From Acidobacteriota bacterium (GTDB lineage Bacteria > Acidobacteriota > Vicinamibacteria > Vicinamibacterales > CAVVIG01): 34,337 nucleotides of DNA. The notes below the pieces were generated by a model that ran no database searches, was not told where the DNA came from, and saw only the letters and a program-made list of their open reading frames with translations. The position numbers and the translations under genes were made by a program. The stretch lies in contig QHWB01000051.1 in assembly GCA_003222395.1 (NCBI GenBank), forward strand, positions 71,452 to 105,788, written 5' to 3'. Position 1 is the stretch's first letter, and the number at the start of each line of letters is the position of its first letter. Of this stretch, positions 9,148 through 16,036 are shown piece after piece.

Positions 9148-10103
9148 GGTGGTCGTTGGTCGTTGGTCGTTGGTCGTTGGTCGTTAGTCGCTGGTCCTGG
9201 TCGTCGGTCGTCAGTCGGCCGTTGGTCGCGCTCGTTCGGAGGTTCGGAGGTTCGCCGTGCAATCGCGACTCGGGGGATTTCCTGCAGGTCGCGCCGCAGG
9301 GCGACCATTGTGAGGCCGGGCGTCCGGGAGATCAACTGCGCGACCGCGTCGGCCTGACCGAATCCGAATTCGAACAGCAGCAGGCCGCCGGGTCGAAGAC
9401 GCGTTTCCGCCTGCGGCAGGAGTCGTCGAATCACGTCGAGGCCGTCGTCGCCGGCGAAGAGCGCGGTTGCGGGCTCGTGGTCGACCACCTCCGGCTGCAG
9501 CGTCGGTCGATCGCGTTCGGCGACGTAGGGCGGGTTGGCAACGATCAGATTGAACGGACCATCGAGTCCGTCGAGCAGATCGGCGCGGCGGAACCGGATG
9601 CCGTTGGCGACCCGGTGCCGCGTGGCGTTGCGGCGCGCGACCTCGAGCGCCAGCTCCGACGTATCGGTGGCGACGATCGCGACGGCGGCTCGCTCGTGCG
9701 CGATCGACACCGCCACGCAGCCGCTGCCGGTGCAGACGTCGGCGATGTCCGGCGCCGCGTCGCGCGGAATCTCGGCGAGCGCCAGTTCGACGAGCAGCTC
9801 CGTCTCCGGACGGGGGATCAGCACCGCGGGCGTCACCTCGAACCGGAGTCCCCAGAATTCTTCGTGCCCGACGATGTACGCGAACGGTTCGTGCGCCACG
9901 CGGCGATCGACGAGCGCCTGTAACTTCGCCGCGAACTCCGGCGGCTCGTCCTGATTCGCATCGGTGAAGAACCGTTCCGTCGTCCAGCCAAGCACGTGCT
10001 CCGCCAGGAGCCGCGCGTCGAGATCGGCTTCGTCGGAAGGAATGCCCGCGCCACGCAGCCGATGCCGCGCCGCATCAACTCGCGCACGAATAGACGATGA
10101 CAT
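9072..10103 (-). CDS. prmC: Peptide chain release factor N5-glutamine methyltransferase
   Basis: PrmC methylates the glutamine of the GGQ motif in release factors and here follows prfA, the gene of its substrate. The 343-residue frame contains the N-terminal helical domain (AEHVLGWTTERFF), the AdoMet motif ADVCTGSGCVAVSIA, the catalytic NPPYV (about residue 185) and FEFGFGQADAV. The canonical protein should end near LQEIPRVAIARR. Instead about 60 extra residues follow: a tail translated from a 7-bp repeat (PATNDQRPTTNDQRPP) and then the start of the HIT gene in another frame. The tail is probably disordered. I start at the ATG at 10103; a TTG directly before it is equally in frame. Confidence 0.94.
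   Translation of the reverse strand: MSSSIRARVDAARHRLRGAGIPSDEADLDARLLAEHVLGWTTERFFTDANQDEPPEFAAKLQALVDRRVAHEPFAYIVGHEEFWGLRFEVTPAVLIPRPETELLVELALAEIPRDAAPDIADVCTGSGCVAVSIAHERAAVAIVATDTSELALEVARRNATRHRVANGIRFRRADLLDGLDGPFNLIVANPPYVAERDRPTLQPEVVDHEPATALFAGDDGLDVIRRLLPQAETRLRPGGLLLFEFGFGQADAVAQLISRTPGLTMVALRRDLQEIPRVAIARRTSEPPNERDQRPTDDRRPGPATNDQRPTTNDQRPPWMIASSAKSSTVRFTPRSSTRTRM
9151..9228 (+). repeat. Heptamer tandem repeat GGTCGTT, decaying
   Basis: Five perfect copies of GGTCGTT occupy 9151-9185, followed by degenerate copies (AGTCGCT, GGTCGTC and similar) to about 9228. Because 7 is not a multiple of 3, prmC reads the repeat in three phases, giving a heptapeptide period (TTNDQRP). The tract lies between the conserved end of PrmC and the HIT start codon, so it was an intergenic spacer captured by loss of the prmC stop codon. 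Confidence 0.93.
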
Positions 10104-10146
10104 CAATGCGACATTCTGCTACACGTCGCGCAATCTGTATTCGACC

Positions 10147-10215
10147 GCGCGAGGGCAGCGCCTGCGGCCCGGGCGAGCGCGAACGCGCGAGTGAGGCGAG
10201 CGGGGGTGGGGCCCC
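10147..10215 (+). repeat. Dispersed ~70-bp repeat, copy A (downstream of prfA)
   Basis: A GC-rich element built of GCGAGCGCGAACGCGCGAG and GGCGAGCGGGGGTGGGGCCCC lies in the gap between prfA and prmC. A copy with only a handful of substitutions and two single-base indels sits on the other side of prfA at 11350-11419 in inverted orientation. It ends 3 bp before the prfA stop codon. Function is unknown; REP-like element or mRNA 3' structure are possibilities. Confidence 0.85.
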
Positions 10216-10218
10216 CAA

Positions 10219-11289
10219 TCAAACAACGCTGGCGTCTTTGAGCTTTTCCGACTGGTAGTAGGTGATGACGCTGTCGAGCAGATCGGTCAGGTCGCCGTTC
10301 AGCACTTCCGTGAGCCGGTGCGTCGTGAAGTTGATCCGGTGATCGGTGATGCGATTCTGCGGGAAATTGTAGGTCCTGATCTTCTCCGAGCGTTCGCCCG
10401 TGCCGACCTGGCTGCGGCGGTCCTTCGCAATCGCTTCCTGCTGCTTGCGCAGCTCCATCTCGTAGAGGCGCGAGCGCAGCACCTTCATCGCCTTCGCGCG
10501 GTTCTTGATCTGCGATTTCTCGTCCTGCTGCGAGACGACGACGCCGGTCGGGATGTGCGTGATGCGGACCGCCGAATACGTCGTGTTGACGCTCTGGCCT
10601 CCCGGACCGCTCGAGCAGAACGTATCGACGCGCAGATCCTTCTCGTTGATTTGCACGTCGACCTCTTCGGCCTCAGGGAGGACGGCAACGGTTGCGGTCG
10701 ACGTGTGGATGCGACCGCTCGCTTCGGTCGCCGGCACGCGCTGCACGCGGTGGACGCCGCTTTCGTACTTCAGCTTGCTGTAGACGCCGCGCCCTTCGAT
10801 CGTCGCAATCACTTCCTTCAGGCCGCCGACGCCGGTGTCGCTGCTCGACATCACTTCGAGGCGCCAGCGGTTGCGCTCGGCGAACTTGCTGTACATCCGG
10901 AACAGCTCGCCGGCGAAGAGCGCCGCCTCATCGCCTCCGGTGCCGGCGCGGATTTCGAGGACGACGTTCTTCTCGTCGTTCGGATCCTTGGGGACGAGCA
11001 TCAGCTTGAGATCCGCGAGAATCGCGTCGCGTTTCGCCGCAAGCGATTTCACTTCTTCCTTCGCGAGCTCGCGCATGTCGGCGTCGCCGCCGGCGGCGAG
11101 CTCCTCGGCTTCGGCGAGGCTCTGCACGGTCGCCTTGTACTCGCGGAACCGCTCGACGAGCGGCTCGAGATCGGCGAGCGCCTTGGCGTGCTTGCGGTAT
11201 TCGGCCTGGTCGTTCTGCACTTCTGTCGTGCCGAGCAACCGCATCAGGTCTTCGTAGCGTTGTTCTTCGGCCGCCAATTTATCGAACAT
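10219..11289 (-). CDS. prfA: Peptide chain release factor 1
   Basis: RF1 ends translation at UAA and UAG. The 356-residue protein has the GGQ peptidyl-hydrolysis motif in [19 protein letters not shown] (about residue 235) and the RF1-type recognition tripeptide context [18 protein letters not shown] (PAT; RF2 would carry SPF). Length and collinearity are normal throughout. It is followed by prmC, the methyltransferase of its GGQ glutamine, although the two genes are separated by a 115-bp repeat-bearing gap. No clear -10 element or Shine-Dalgarno sequence is visible directly before the ATG at 11289. Confidence 0.98.
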   Translation of the reverse strand: MFDKLAAEEQRYEDLMRLLGTTEVQNDQAEYRKHAKALADLEPLVERFREYKATVQSLAEAEELAAGGDADMRELAKEEVKSLAAKRDAILADLKLMLVPKDPNDEKNVVLEIRAGTGGDEAALFAGELFRMYSKFAERNRWRLEVMSSSDTGVGGLKEVIATIEGRGVYSKLKYESGVHRVQRVPATEASGRIHTSTATVAVLPEAEEVDVQINEKDLRVDTFCSSGPGGQSVNTTYSAVRITHIPTGVVVSQQDEKSQIKNRAKAMKVLRSRLYEMELRKQQEAIAKDRRSQVGTGERSEKIRTYNFPQNRITDHRINFTTHRLTEVLNGDLTDLLDSVITYYQSEKLKDASVV

Positions 11290-11349
11290 TGTTTAATTCG
11301 GCCGGGCCCCCCGGCCGCCCACGCGCTCGCGACTTTTTCTGATGCTCGC

Positions 11350-11419
11350 GGGGCCCACCCCCGCTCGCCTTCGCTCGCGCATTCGCGCTCGCTCGAGCCG
11401 CGGGCGCTGCGCTCGCGCG
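11350..11419 (-). repeat. Dispersed ~70-bp repeat, copy B (upstream of prfA)
   Basis: This is the inverted partner of 10147-10215: the minus strand here reads GCGCGAGCGCAGCGCCCGCGG and continues through GCGAGCGGGGGTGGGCCCC. The two copies flank prfA head to head, so RNA crossing prfA could in principle pair them. Confidence 0.85.
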
Positions 11420-11435
11420 TATCTAGGACAGAGCG

Positions 11436-11448
11436 TCACAGACTGTGA
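11436..11448. promoter_or_regulatory. 13-bp palindrome TCACAG-A-CTGTGA
   Basis: A perfect inverted repeat with a one-base centre lies between moaD (stop at 11505) and prfA (start at 11289). Its size would suit a dimeric regulator. No regulator is identified, and it could equally belong to the moaED 3' region. Confidence 0.35.
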
Positions 11449-11504
11449 GTCATCTGTTTACCAACGCCGGAGATTCCGTTCCGATTTCTGCAGCTCGGCG
11501 TTTC

Positions 11505-11744
11505 TCAGCCTCCCGATACCGGCGGCAGGAACGCCACCTCGTCGCCGTCGCTCAGGACGTGATCCATCCGAGCGTAATCGGTATTCACCGCGCTCGAGAT
11601 CGATCGCTCGTAGCGCGCCAGCTCCGGAAACTCCCGCGCGAGCTCGCGCCAGACGCTGCCAATCGTCGCGCCCGGCGCGACGTCGCGCGCCAGCTCCGGC
11701 GATCCGGCGATGTCGCGCAGGCGCGCGAACAGCTTCACCGTCAC
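11505..11744 (-). CDS. moaD: Molybdopterin synthase small subunit
   Basis: MoaD is the ubiquitin-like sulfur carrier that donates sulfur to cyclic pyranopterin when molybdopterin is formed with MoaE. The 79-residue product begins VTVKLFARLRDIAG, has the mid-domain SSAVNTDYARMDHVLSDGDEVAFLPP and ends in the required C-terminal Gly-Gly (PPVSGG). The GTG at 11744 overlaps the moaE stop codon by four bases (GTGA), a tight translational coupling; another in-frame GTG lies two codons upstream. The moaE-moaD order and spacing strongly support subunit pairing. Its thiocarboxylation would need a MoeB-type enzyme, not seen in this window. Confidence 0.93.
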   Translation of the reverse strand: MTVKLFARLRDIAGSPELARDVAPGATIGSVWRELAREFPELARYERSISSAVNTDYARMDHVLSDGDEVAFLPPVSGG

Positions 11745-12226
11745 ACGCACGCCGCCCGCTCCGCTTCCGCCCGCGCGCGGTCGTCGTCGGGATCCGCCGT
11801 CGCGCCTTCGATCCAGACGTCGCCGCCTTCGAAGAACTCGCGCTTCCAGATCGGCGCAATCTGCTTCACGCGCTCGATTGCGTAGCGGCATGCGGCGTAC
11901 GCGTCGCCGCGATGCGGCGACCGGGCCGCGATCGCCACGCTCGCTTCGCCGACGTCGAGCCGGCCGATGCGATGATGCAGCGCCAGCCGCGCGCTCGGCC
12001 ATCGTTCCCGAATCTCGCTCGCGATTCGCTCGAACGCTTTCAGCGCGAGCGGCTCGTACGCCTCGTACTCCAGATATCGGACGCTCCGCCCCGCGTTGTG
12101 GTTGCGGACGAGGCCGAGAAACGTCACGACGGCGCCATCGGCGCCCGGCGCGGCGCCCGACAGCGCACCGACCACCGCTTCGAGGTTCAGTTCGCCGCGA
12201 CCGATCGCGAGAAGCGCAGGCGTCAC
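11741..12226 (-). CDS. moaE: Molybdopterin synthase catalytic subunit
   Basis: MoaE inserts two sulfurs into precursor Z using MoaD thiocarboxylate. The 161-residue product carries VVTFLGLVRNHNAGRSV, LEYEAYEPLALKAF, HHRIGRLDVGEASVAIA and the lysine-bearing active-site stretch ERVKQIAPIWKREFFEGG near residues 118-135. The GTG at 12226 was chosen because TATACT lies exactly 6 nt upstream and because the conserved family core starts soon after; the open frame extends further upstream without family similarity. With moaD and the MocA-like gene near 25 kb it indicates active molybdenum cofactor synthesis. Confidence 0.93.
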   Translation of the reverse strand: MTPALLAIGRGELNLEAVVGALSGAAPGADGAVVTFLGLVRNHNAGRSVRYLEYEAYEPLALKAFERIASEIRERWPSARLALHHRIGRLDVGEASVAIAARSPHRGDAYAACRYAIERVKQIAPIWKREFFEGGDVWIEGATADPDDDRARAEAERAACV

Positions 12227-12232
12227 GATCTC

Positions 12233-12238
12233 AGTATA
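12233..12238 (-). promoter_or_regulatory. -10 box TATACT of moaE (leaderless)
   Basis: TATACT is followed by the six bases GAGATC and then the GTG start at 12226. Transcription beginning about 7 nt after the box would start on the GTG itself. No clear -35 hexamer is seen. Confidence 0.5.
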
Positions 12239-12317
12239 CGGGCTCTTGCTTGTAGGGCGAGCCTTTCCGCCTTCGCCTGGCCGCTCGCGAGCCGGCACGC
12301 CACGCTCGGCTGAAAGC

Positions 12318-12332
12318 CTCGCGCTACGCGAG
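12318..12332. other. Hairpin in thiD-moaE gap
   Basis: CTCGCG-CTA-CGCGAG is a perfect 6-bp stem with a 3-nt loop in the 118-bp gap 12227-12344, just after thiD in the direction of transcription. No T-run follows, so it is at most a weak terminator. The surrounding GC-rich sequence with GGCTGAAAGCC and CTCGCGCTAC blocks looks like a dispersed intergenic repeat, though no second copy occurs in this window. Confidence 0.4.
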
Positions 12333-12344
12333 TTGACTCTCGCG

Positions 12345-13154
12345 CTACCGGCGCCGATTCCAGCAGTGATCCAGCACCGTGCGCCCGTGGCCGATTGCGA
12401 GACCGTGACGGATCGCGCCGGCGACATATTCCTGAGCGTCGCGCGCGGCGTCGGTGAGCGCGAACCCCAGCGCGAGGCCGGCGGTGACGGCCGACGCAAA
12501 CGCGCAGCCGGTGCCGTGAGTGGGCCTCGACTCGACGCGCGCAGTACGGAATTCATGGACCGTCCGCTCCTCGACGAGGAGGTCGACGACGTCCGTGAGC
12601 TGCGCGTACTCGGTCGTTCCGGGCGCGTGGCCGCCGGTAATGATTACTGCGCGCGCGCCCATGTCCCGGAGCCGCCGCGCCGCGTCGCGCGCCTCGTCGA
12701 GCGACCGAATCCGCCTGCCGCTGAGCGCTTCGGCCTCGGGAATGTTCGGCGTCACCACGCGCGCGAGCGGAAGCAGCTCGCGGCAGAGCGCCTGTACGCC
12801 GTCCGCGTCGAGCAGCCGCTCGCCGCTCGAGGACACCAGCACGGGATCGAGGACGACCATCGGCAGATCGAGCTCCTCGATTGCGGCAGCGACCGCTTGG
12901 ACGATGGCGGCCGTGGCGAGCATGCCGACCTTCGTCGCGTGAAGCTGAATGTCGCCGGCGATCGCTTCGATCTGCGCGGTGACGAGGTCGGCCGAGAGCG
13001 GCGCGACCGTCGCGACGCCGACTGTGTTCTGTGCCGTGACGGCGGTGATCGCGCTCGTGCCGTACACACCGAATGCGGCGAATGTCTTGAGGTCGGCTTG
13101 AATGCCGGCGCCGCCGCCCGAGTCGCTGCCCGCAATTGTCAGTGCGGTTTTCAT
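12345..13154 (-). CDS. thiD: Hydroxymethylpyrimidine (phosphate) kinase
   Basis: ThiD phosphorylates HMP and HMP-P for thiamine synthesis. The 269-residue ribokinase-fold protein shows ALTIAGSDSGGGAGIQADLK at the N terminus, TAVTAQNT, the central VVLDPVLVSSSGERLL, and the anion-hole/catalytic motif THGTGCAFASAVTAGLA near residue 215. Length and motifs match ThiD without extra domains. The ATG at 13154 lies 5 nt after a CATAGT box that is also the -10 of bioY on the other strand. No other thiamine genes are in this window. Confidence 0.95.
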   Translation of the reverse strand: MKTALTIAGSDSGGGAGIQADLKTFAAFGVYGTSAITAVTAQNTVGVATVAPLSADLVTAQIEAIAGDIQLHATKVGMLATAAIVQAVAAAIEELDLPMVVLDPVLVSSSGERLLDADGVQALCRELLPLARVVTPNIPEAEALSGRRIRSLDEARDAARRLRDMGARAVIITGGHAPGTTEYAQLTDVVDLLVEERTVHEFRTARVESRPTHGTGCAFASAVTAGLALGFALTDAARDAQEYVAGAIRHGLAIGHGRTVLDHCWNRRR

Positions 13155-13158
13155 ACGC

Positions 13159-13165
13159 TACTATG
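13159..13165. promoter_or_regulatory. Shared -10 for divergent thiD and bioY
   Basis: On plus, TACTAT (13159-13164) precedes the bioY ATG at 13173 by 8 nt. On minus, CATAGT (13165-13160) precedes the thiD ATG at 13154 by 5 nt. The start codons are 18 bp apart, leaving room for only one near-palindromic element. Confidence 0.5.
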
Positions 13166-13172
13166 CGCTGCT

Positions 13173-13778
13173 ATGCAGCCTACCCTGCTTGCGACGATCA
13201 CCACGCGCGCCGATTCGCGCGCCCTTCGAATCGGCGAACGCGCCGGCGCCGTGGCTTTCGCGACGGTCCTCACGGCCATGGCCGCGCAGATCAGCATTCC
13301 CCTGCCATTCACGCCGGTGCCGTTCACCTTTCAGCCGATGGTCGTGCTCGTCGGCGCGGCCGCGCTCGGCGCGCGCCTCGGGATGGCGAGTCAGCTGTTG
13401 TATCTCGCGCTCGGCATCGCCGGGCTGCCGGTCTTCGCCGCTTCGCCGTCGCTGCCGCACGGCGTCGCGCGCCTCGTCGGGCCGACGGGCGGATACCTCA
13501 TGGCGTATCCGCTTGCTGCGTTCGTCGCAGGATGGCTGGCGGAGCGCGGATTCGATCGCCGCTACGTGACGGCGTTCATCGCGATGGCATGCGGGCTGGC
13601 GATTGTGTTCGCGGGCGGCGTGCTGTGGCTCGCGTGGCTCGGCCAGCGTCCGCGCGGACTGAATGCCGCGCTCGCGGCCGGCTTTTACCCATTCATCGTC
13701 GCGGACCTGCTCAAGCTCCTGGCCGCCGCGGCGGTGATGCCGGCGGCGTGGCGACTGGCTCGCTCGCGCGCGCGTTAG
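13173..13778 (+). CDS. bioY: BioY biotin transporter substrate-binding component
   Basis: BioY is the S-component of energy-coupling-factor biotin transporters and may work alone or with a shared ECF module. The 201-residue protein has the family signature ISIPLPFTPVPFTFQPMVVL near residue 45 and GPTGGYLMAYPLAAFVAGWL near residue 110, plus about six hydrophobic segments. Its start ATG at 13173 is set by the TACTAT box 8 nt upstream. Its last 68 bp overlap the convergent methyltransferase gene. No bioM/bioN or biotin-synthesis genes are adjacent. It pairs divergently with thiD, joining two vitamin functions. Confidence 0.93.
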   Translation: MQPTLLATITTRADSRALRIGERAGAVAFATVLTAMAAQISIPLPFTPVPFTFQPMVVLVGAAALGARLGMASQLLYLALGIAGLPVFAASPSLPHGVARLVGPTGGYLMAYPLAAFVAGWLAERGFDRRYVTAFIAMACGLAIVFAGGVLWLAWLGQRPRGLNAALAAGFYPFIVADLLKLLAAAAVMPAAWRLARSRAR

Positions 13779-14508
13779 CGCGTCCGAACACCAACAGAAA
13801 CTGAAACGGCGGCACCTCCTCGCGGCGGATGAACTCGAGTCCTGCCGCCCCGCACGCGCGGATGACCGAGTTGGGATCAATCCGCTGATCGGCCGCCGGT
13901 CCCGGTCCGCCTCCGCCCGGCGTGAAGTCGACGACGCCGAGACGCCCCTGCGGCCTGAGCGACTTCGCGATGTTCTTCAGCAGCGTCACCGGATCGCGCG
14001 GCTTGCCCGAGTCGTCGAGCTCCATCTCGTGATACGAGCCGACGATCAACGCTGCATCGACCATCGCCGGCAGCCGCGGATCGTCGGCGATGCCGAGGAC
14101 CGGCACGACGTTCGTCAGATTCTCGTGCTGCATGCGCCGCTTGATCGCCTCGATCATCGGCGGCTGGATATCCTCCGCGAACACGCGTCCGACCGGTCCG
14201 ACGCGACGCGCGAGGCGGATCGTGAACCAGCCGCCTCCCGCTCCAAGATCCGCAACGAACGATCCGTCGGCGATTCGCAGCGCGTCCATGATCTGATCCG
14301 GCTTCTGCCACTGATCGCGATCCGGCGCTTCGAGCAGAACCAGATCGACGGGAGCGAAGAGCTGCGGTTTCTCCGTTAGGGCAGGAGAGGTGCGGACTGA
14401 TTGAGCGGGAGCGGCAGGAGCGGCGGGCAGAACAGGAGGGGCGGGAAGGGCAGGATGGGCGGGAAGGACACACATAACCGCGGTCAGCGTCATCAATGTG
14501 CGTTTCAC
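13711..14508 (-). CDS. Exported class I SAM-dependent methyltransferase
   Basis: This 265-residue protein has a signal-peptide-like N terminus (MKRTLMTLTAVMCVLPA), then a Pro/Ala-rich linker (LPAPPVLPAAPAAPA), then a Rossmann methyltransferase domain. AdoMet motif I is VADLGAGGGWFTIRLARR (about residue 88), an acidic residue follows in VFAEDIQPPMIEAIKRRM, and later LRPQGRLGVVDFTP. The domain resembles small-molecule methyltransferases; the substrate is unknown. The linker is encoded by a pyrimidine/purine-rich repeat tract. The gene overlaps aspA by four bases (14505-14508) and runs 68 bp into convergent bioY, where the tail (SEPVATPPASPPRRPGA) looks non-conserved. Methyltransferases with apparent export signals are unusual because AdoMet is cytoplasmic. 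Confidence 0.8.
   Translation of the reverse strand: MKRTLMTLTAVMCVLPAHPALPAPPVLPAAPAAPAQSVRTSPALTEKPQLFAPVDLVLLEAPDRDQWQKPDQIMDALRIADGSFVADLGAGGGWFTIRLARRVGPVGRVFAEDIQPPMIEAIKRRMQHENLTNVVPVLGIADDPRLPAMVDAALIVGSYHEMELDDSGKPRDPVTLLKNIAKSLRPQGRLGVVDFTPGGGGPGPAADQRIDPNSVIRACGAAGLEFIRREEVPPFQFLLVFGRANARASEPVATPPASPPRRPGA
14403..14470 (+). repeat. Purine-rich short-period repeat (arm 1)
   Basis: The plus strand carries degenerate 9-bp-like units such as GAGCGGCGG, GCAGGAGCG and GGGCGGGAAGG. It encodes the Pro/Ala-rich linker of the methyltransferase on minus. The pyrimidine-rich counterpart lies at 14515-14625 in inverted orientation. Confidence 0.8.
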
Positions 14509-16010
14509 GACCGTCCCGCCTTCCCCGCCGTTCCCGCTATTCCTGCCTTTCCGGCTTCTCCTGCCTTCCCAGTCTCTCCTGGCTTCCCTGCCTGTCCTGC
14601 CCCTCCTGCCTCTCCCGCTCCCACGATGCCCCCTCGGGTCATCGCTTCAGCCGACAGAATCGCGTCGAGGCGATCCTTGTCCAGCAGACCGCGCTCGAGC
14701 ACGAGCTCGCGAATCGGTCGGCCGCTCTTCACCGACTCCTTCGCGATTTCCGCCGTCGCCGCATAACCGATATACGGACTGAGCGCGGTTGCTGTCGCGG
14801 TGCTGCGTTCGAGCAGCTCGCGCGCGCGCGCCTGGTTCGCGGCGATCCCGTCGACGCAGCGCAGCCGGAGGACCTTCATCGCCTCGCGCAGGATGGTCGA
14901 CGAATGGATGGCGTTCCACGCGATCACCGGCATCATCACGTTGAGCTCGAGCTGACCGGCTTCCGCCGCCATCGCGATCGTCGTGTCGCACCCCATCACC
15001 TGGAAGCAGACCTGGTTCACCATCTCCGGCACCGACGGGTTCACCTTGCCCGGCATGATCGACGAGCCGGGCTGGACGGCCGGCAACGCGATCTCCGCCA
15101 GACCGGCGCGCGGTCCCATGCTGAGCAGGCGCAGATCGCTCGCCACCTTTCCGAGCTCCACGGACAAACGTCGCATCGCGCCCGAGTACGCGAGCACGTC
15201 GCCCATGCTTTGCGTCACGCGAAACAAATTGACCGCGGGTTCGAGCGGCAGCCGCGTGTAGCGCGCGAGGTTGTCGACGACGAGACGCCGGTAGTCGTCG
15301 CCGGCGTTGAGGCCGGTGCCGACGGCCGTGGCGCCGATGTTCAGTTCGAGCAGCTGCTCGGACGCGACCGCCACATCGTCCGAGCCCGCGCGGACGCATG
15401 CGGCGTAGCCGCTGAACTCCTGTCCGAGCGTGATCGGCACCGCGTCCTGCAGGTGCGTGCGTCCCGTTTTCAGCACGTCGGAGAACTCGTCGGCCTTGCG
15501 CGCGAGGCTCTCGACGAGCGCACGGGCTGCAGCGACGAGTGGCGCCGAGCCGAGCAGCAACGCGAGCCGCGTCGCCGTCGGAAAGACGTCGTTGGTCGAC
15601 TGTCCCATGTTGACGTGGTCGTTCGGGTGCACGCGCGCGTAGGCGCCGCGCGGTTCGCCGAGGATCTCGGCCGCGCGGTTGGCGAGCACCTCGTTCGCGT
15701 TCATGTTGTGCGACGTACCGGCGCCGGCCTGGTAGACGTCGACGACGAACTGATCGCCGAGCGCGCCGCCGATGATCTCGTCGGCGGCCTGGACGATCGC
15801 ACTCGCGACACCGCGTTCCAGACGCCCGAGCGCCGCATTGGCTTCGGCCGCCGCCTTCTTGATGAAAATCGTCGCGACGACCAGGTCGGCCGGCGCGCGC
15901 AAACCGCTGATCGGAAAATTCTCGACGGCGCGGGCGGTCTGCACGCCATAGTACGCATCGGCGGGAACCTTCAGCTCGCCGAGGGGATCGCGCTCGATGC
16001 GATAGGCCAT
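14505..16010 (-). CDS. aspA: Aspartate ammonia-lyase with collagen-like tail
   Basis: This 501-residue member of the aspartase/fumarase superfamily deaminates L-aspartate to fumarate. Aspartase-type features include PADAYYGVQTARAVENF (N terminus), QAGAGTSHNMNANEVLANRA, VHPNDHVNMGQSTND, GRTHLQDAVPITLGQEF and the superfamily signature GSSIMPGKVNP (about residue 320). The aspartase-like HNMNANEV and NMGQSTND favour AspA over fumarase C. After the normal end (ERGLLDKDRLDAILSAEAM) come about 45 extra residues of Gly-X-X triplets (GEAGGAGQAGKPGETGKAG and onward), encoded by a repeat tract. Its fumarate product fits the divergent fumarase. The ATG at 16010 lies 11 nt after a shared -10 element. Confidence 0.92.
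   Translation of the reverse strand: MAYRIERDPLGELKVPADAYYGVQTARAVENFPISGLRAPADLVVATIFIKKAAAEANAALGRLERGVASAIVQAADEIIGGALGDQFVVDVYQAGAGTSHNMNANEVLANRAAEILGEPRGAYARVHPNDHVNMGQSTNDVFPTATRLALLLGSAPLVAAARALVESLARKADEFSDVLKTGRTHLQDAVPITLGQEFSGYAACVRAGSDDVAVASEQLLELNIGATAVGTGLNAGDDYRRLVVDNLARYTRLPLEPAVNLFRVTQSMGDVLAYSGAMRRLSVELGKVASDLRLLSMGPRAGLAEIALPAVQPGSSIMPGKVNPSVPEMVNQVCFQVMGCDTTIAMAAEAGQLELNVMMPVIAWNAIHSSTILREAMKVLRLRCVDGIAANQARARELLERSTATATALSPYIGYAATAEIAKESVKSGRPIRELVLERGLLDKDRLDAILSAEAMTRGGIVGAGEAGGAGQAGKPGETGKAGEAGKAGIAGTAGKAGRS
14515..14625 (+). repeat. Pyrimidine-rich short-period repeat (arm 2), coding
   Basis: Degenerate 9-bp units such as TTCCCGCTA, TTCCTGCCT and CTCCTGCCT run through the 3' end of aspA. 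Their 9-bp period keeps frame and gives Gly-X-X triplets in AspA. With 14403-14470 they form inverted arms around the aspA-methyltransferase junction. Confidence 0.85.
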
Positions 16011-16020
16011 GGATCAGGGC

Positions 16021-16027
16021 TATTATG
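16021..16027. promoter_or_regulatory. Shared -10 for divergent aspA and fumarase
   Basis: TATTATG on plus gives TATTAT (16021-16026), 10 nt before the ATG at 16037. On minus it gives CATAAT (16027-16022), 11 nt before the aspA ATG at 16010. The predicted transcripts would have leaders of only about 3-5 nt. The in-frame ATG at 16025 lies within the box and is therefore a less likely start. Confidence 0.5.
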
Positions 16028-16036
16028 GCCCCAACT

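Noticed and set aside
16025-16036. Earlier ATG at 16025 as the fumarase start
   Set aside because: It lies inside the predicted -10 element, and the four extra residues (MAPT) are not needed by the family; it remains possible if the promoter is elsewhere.
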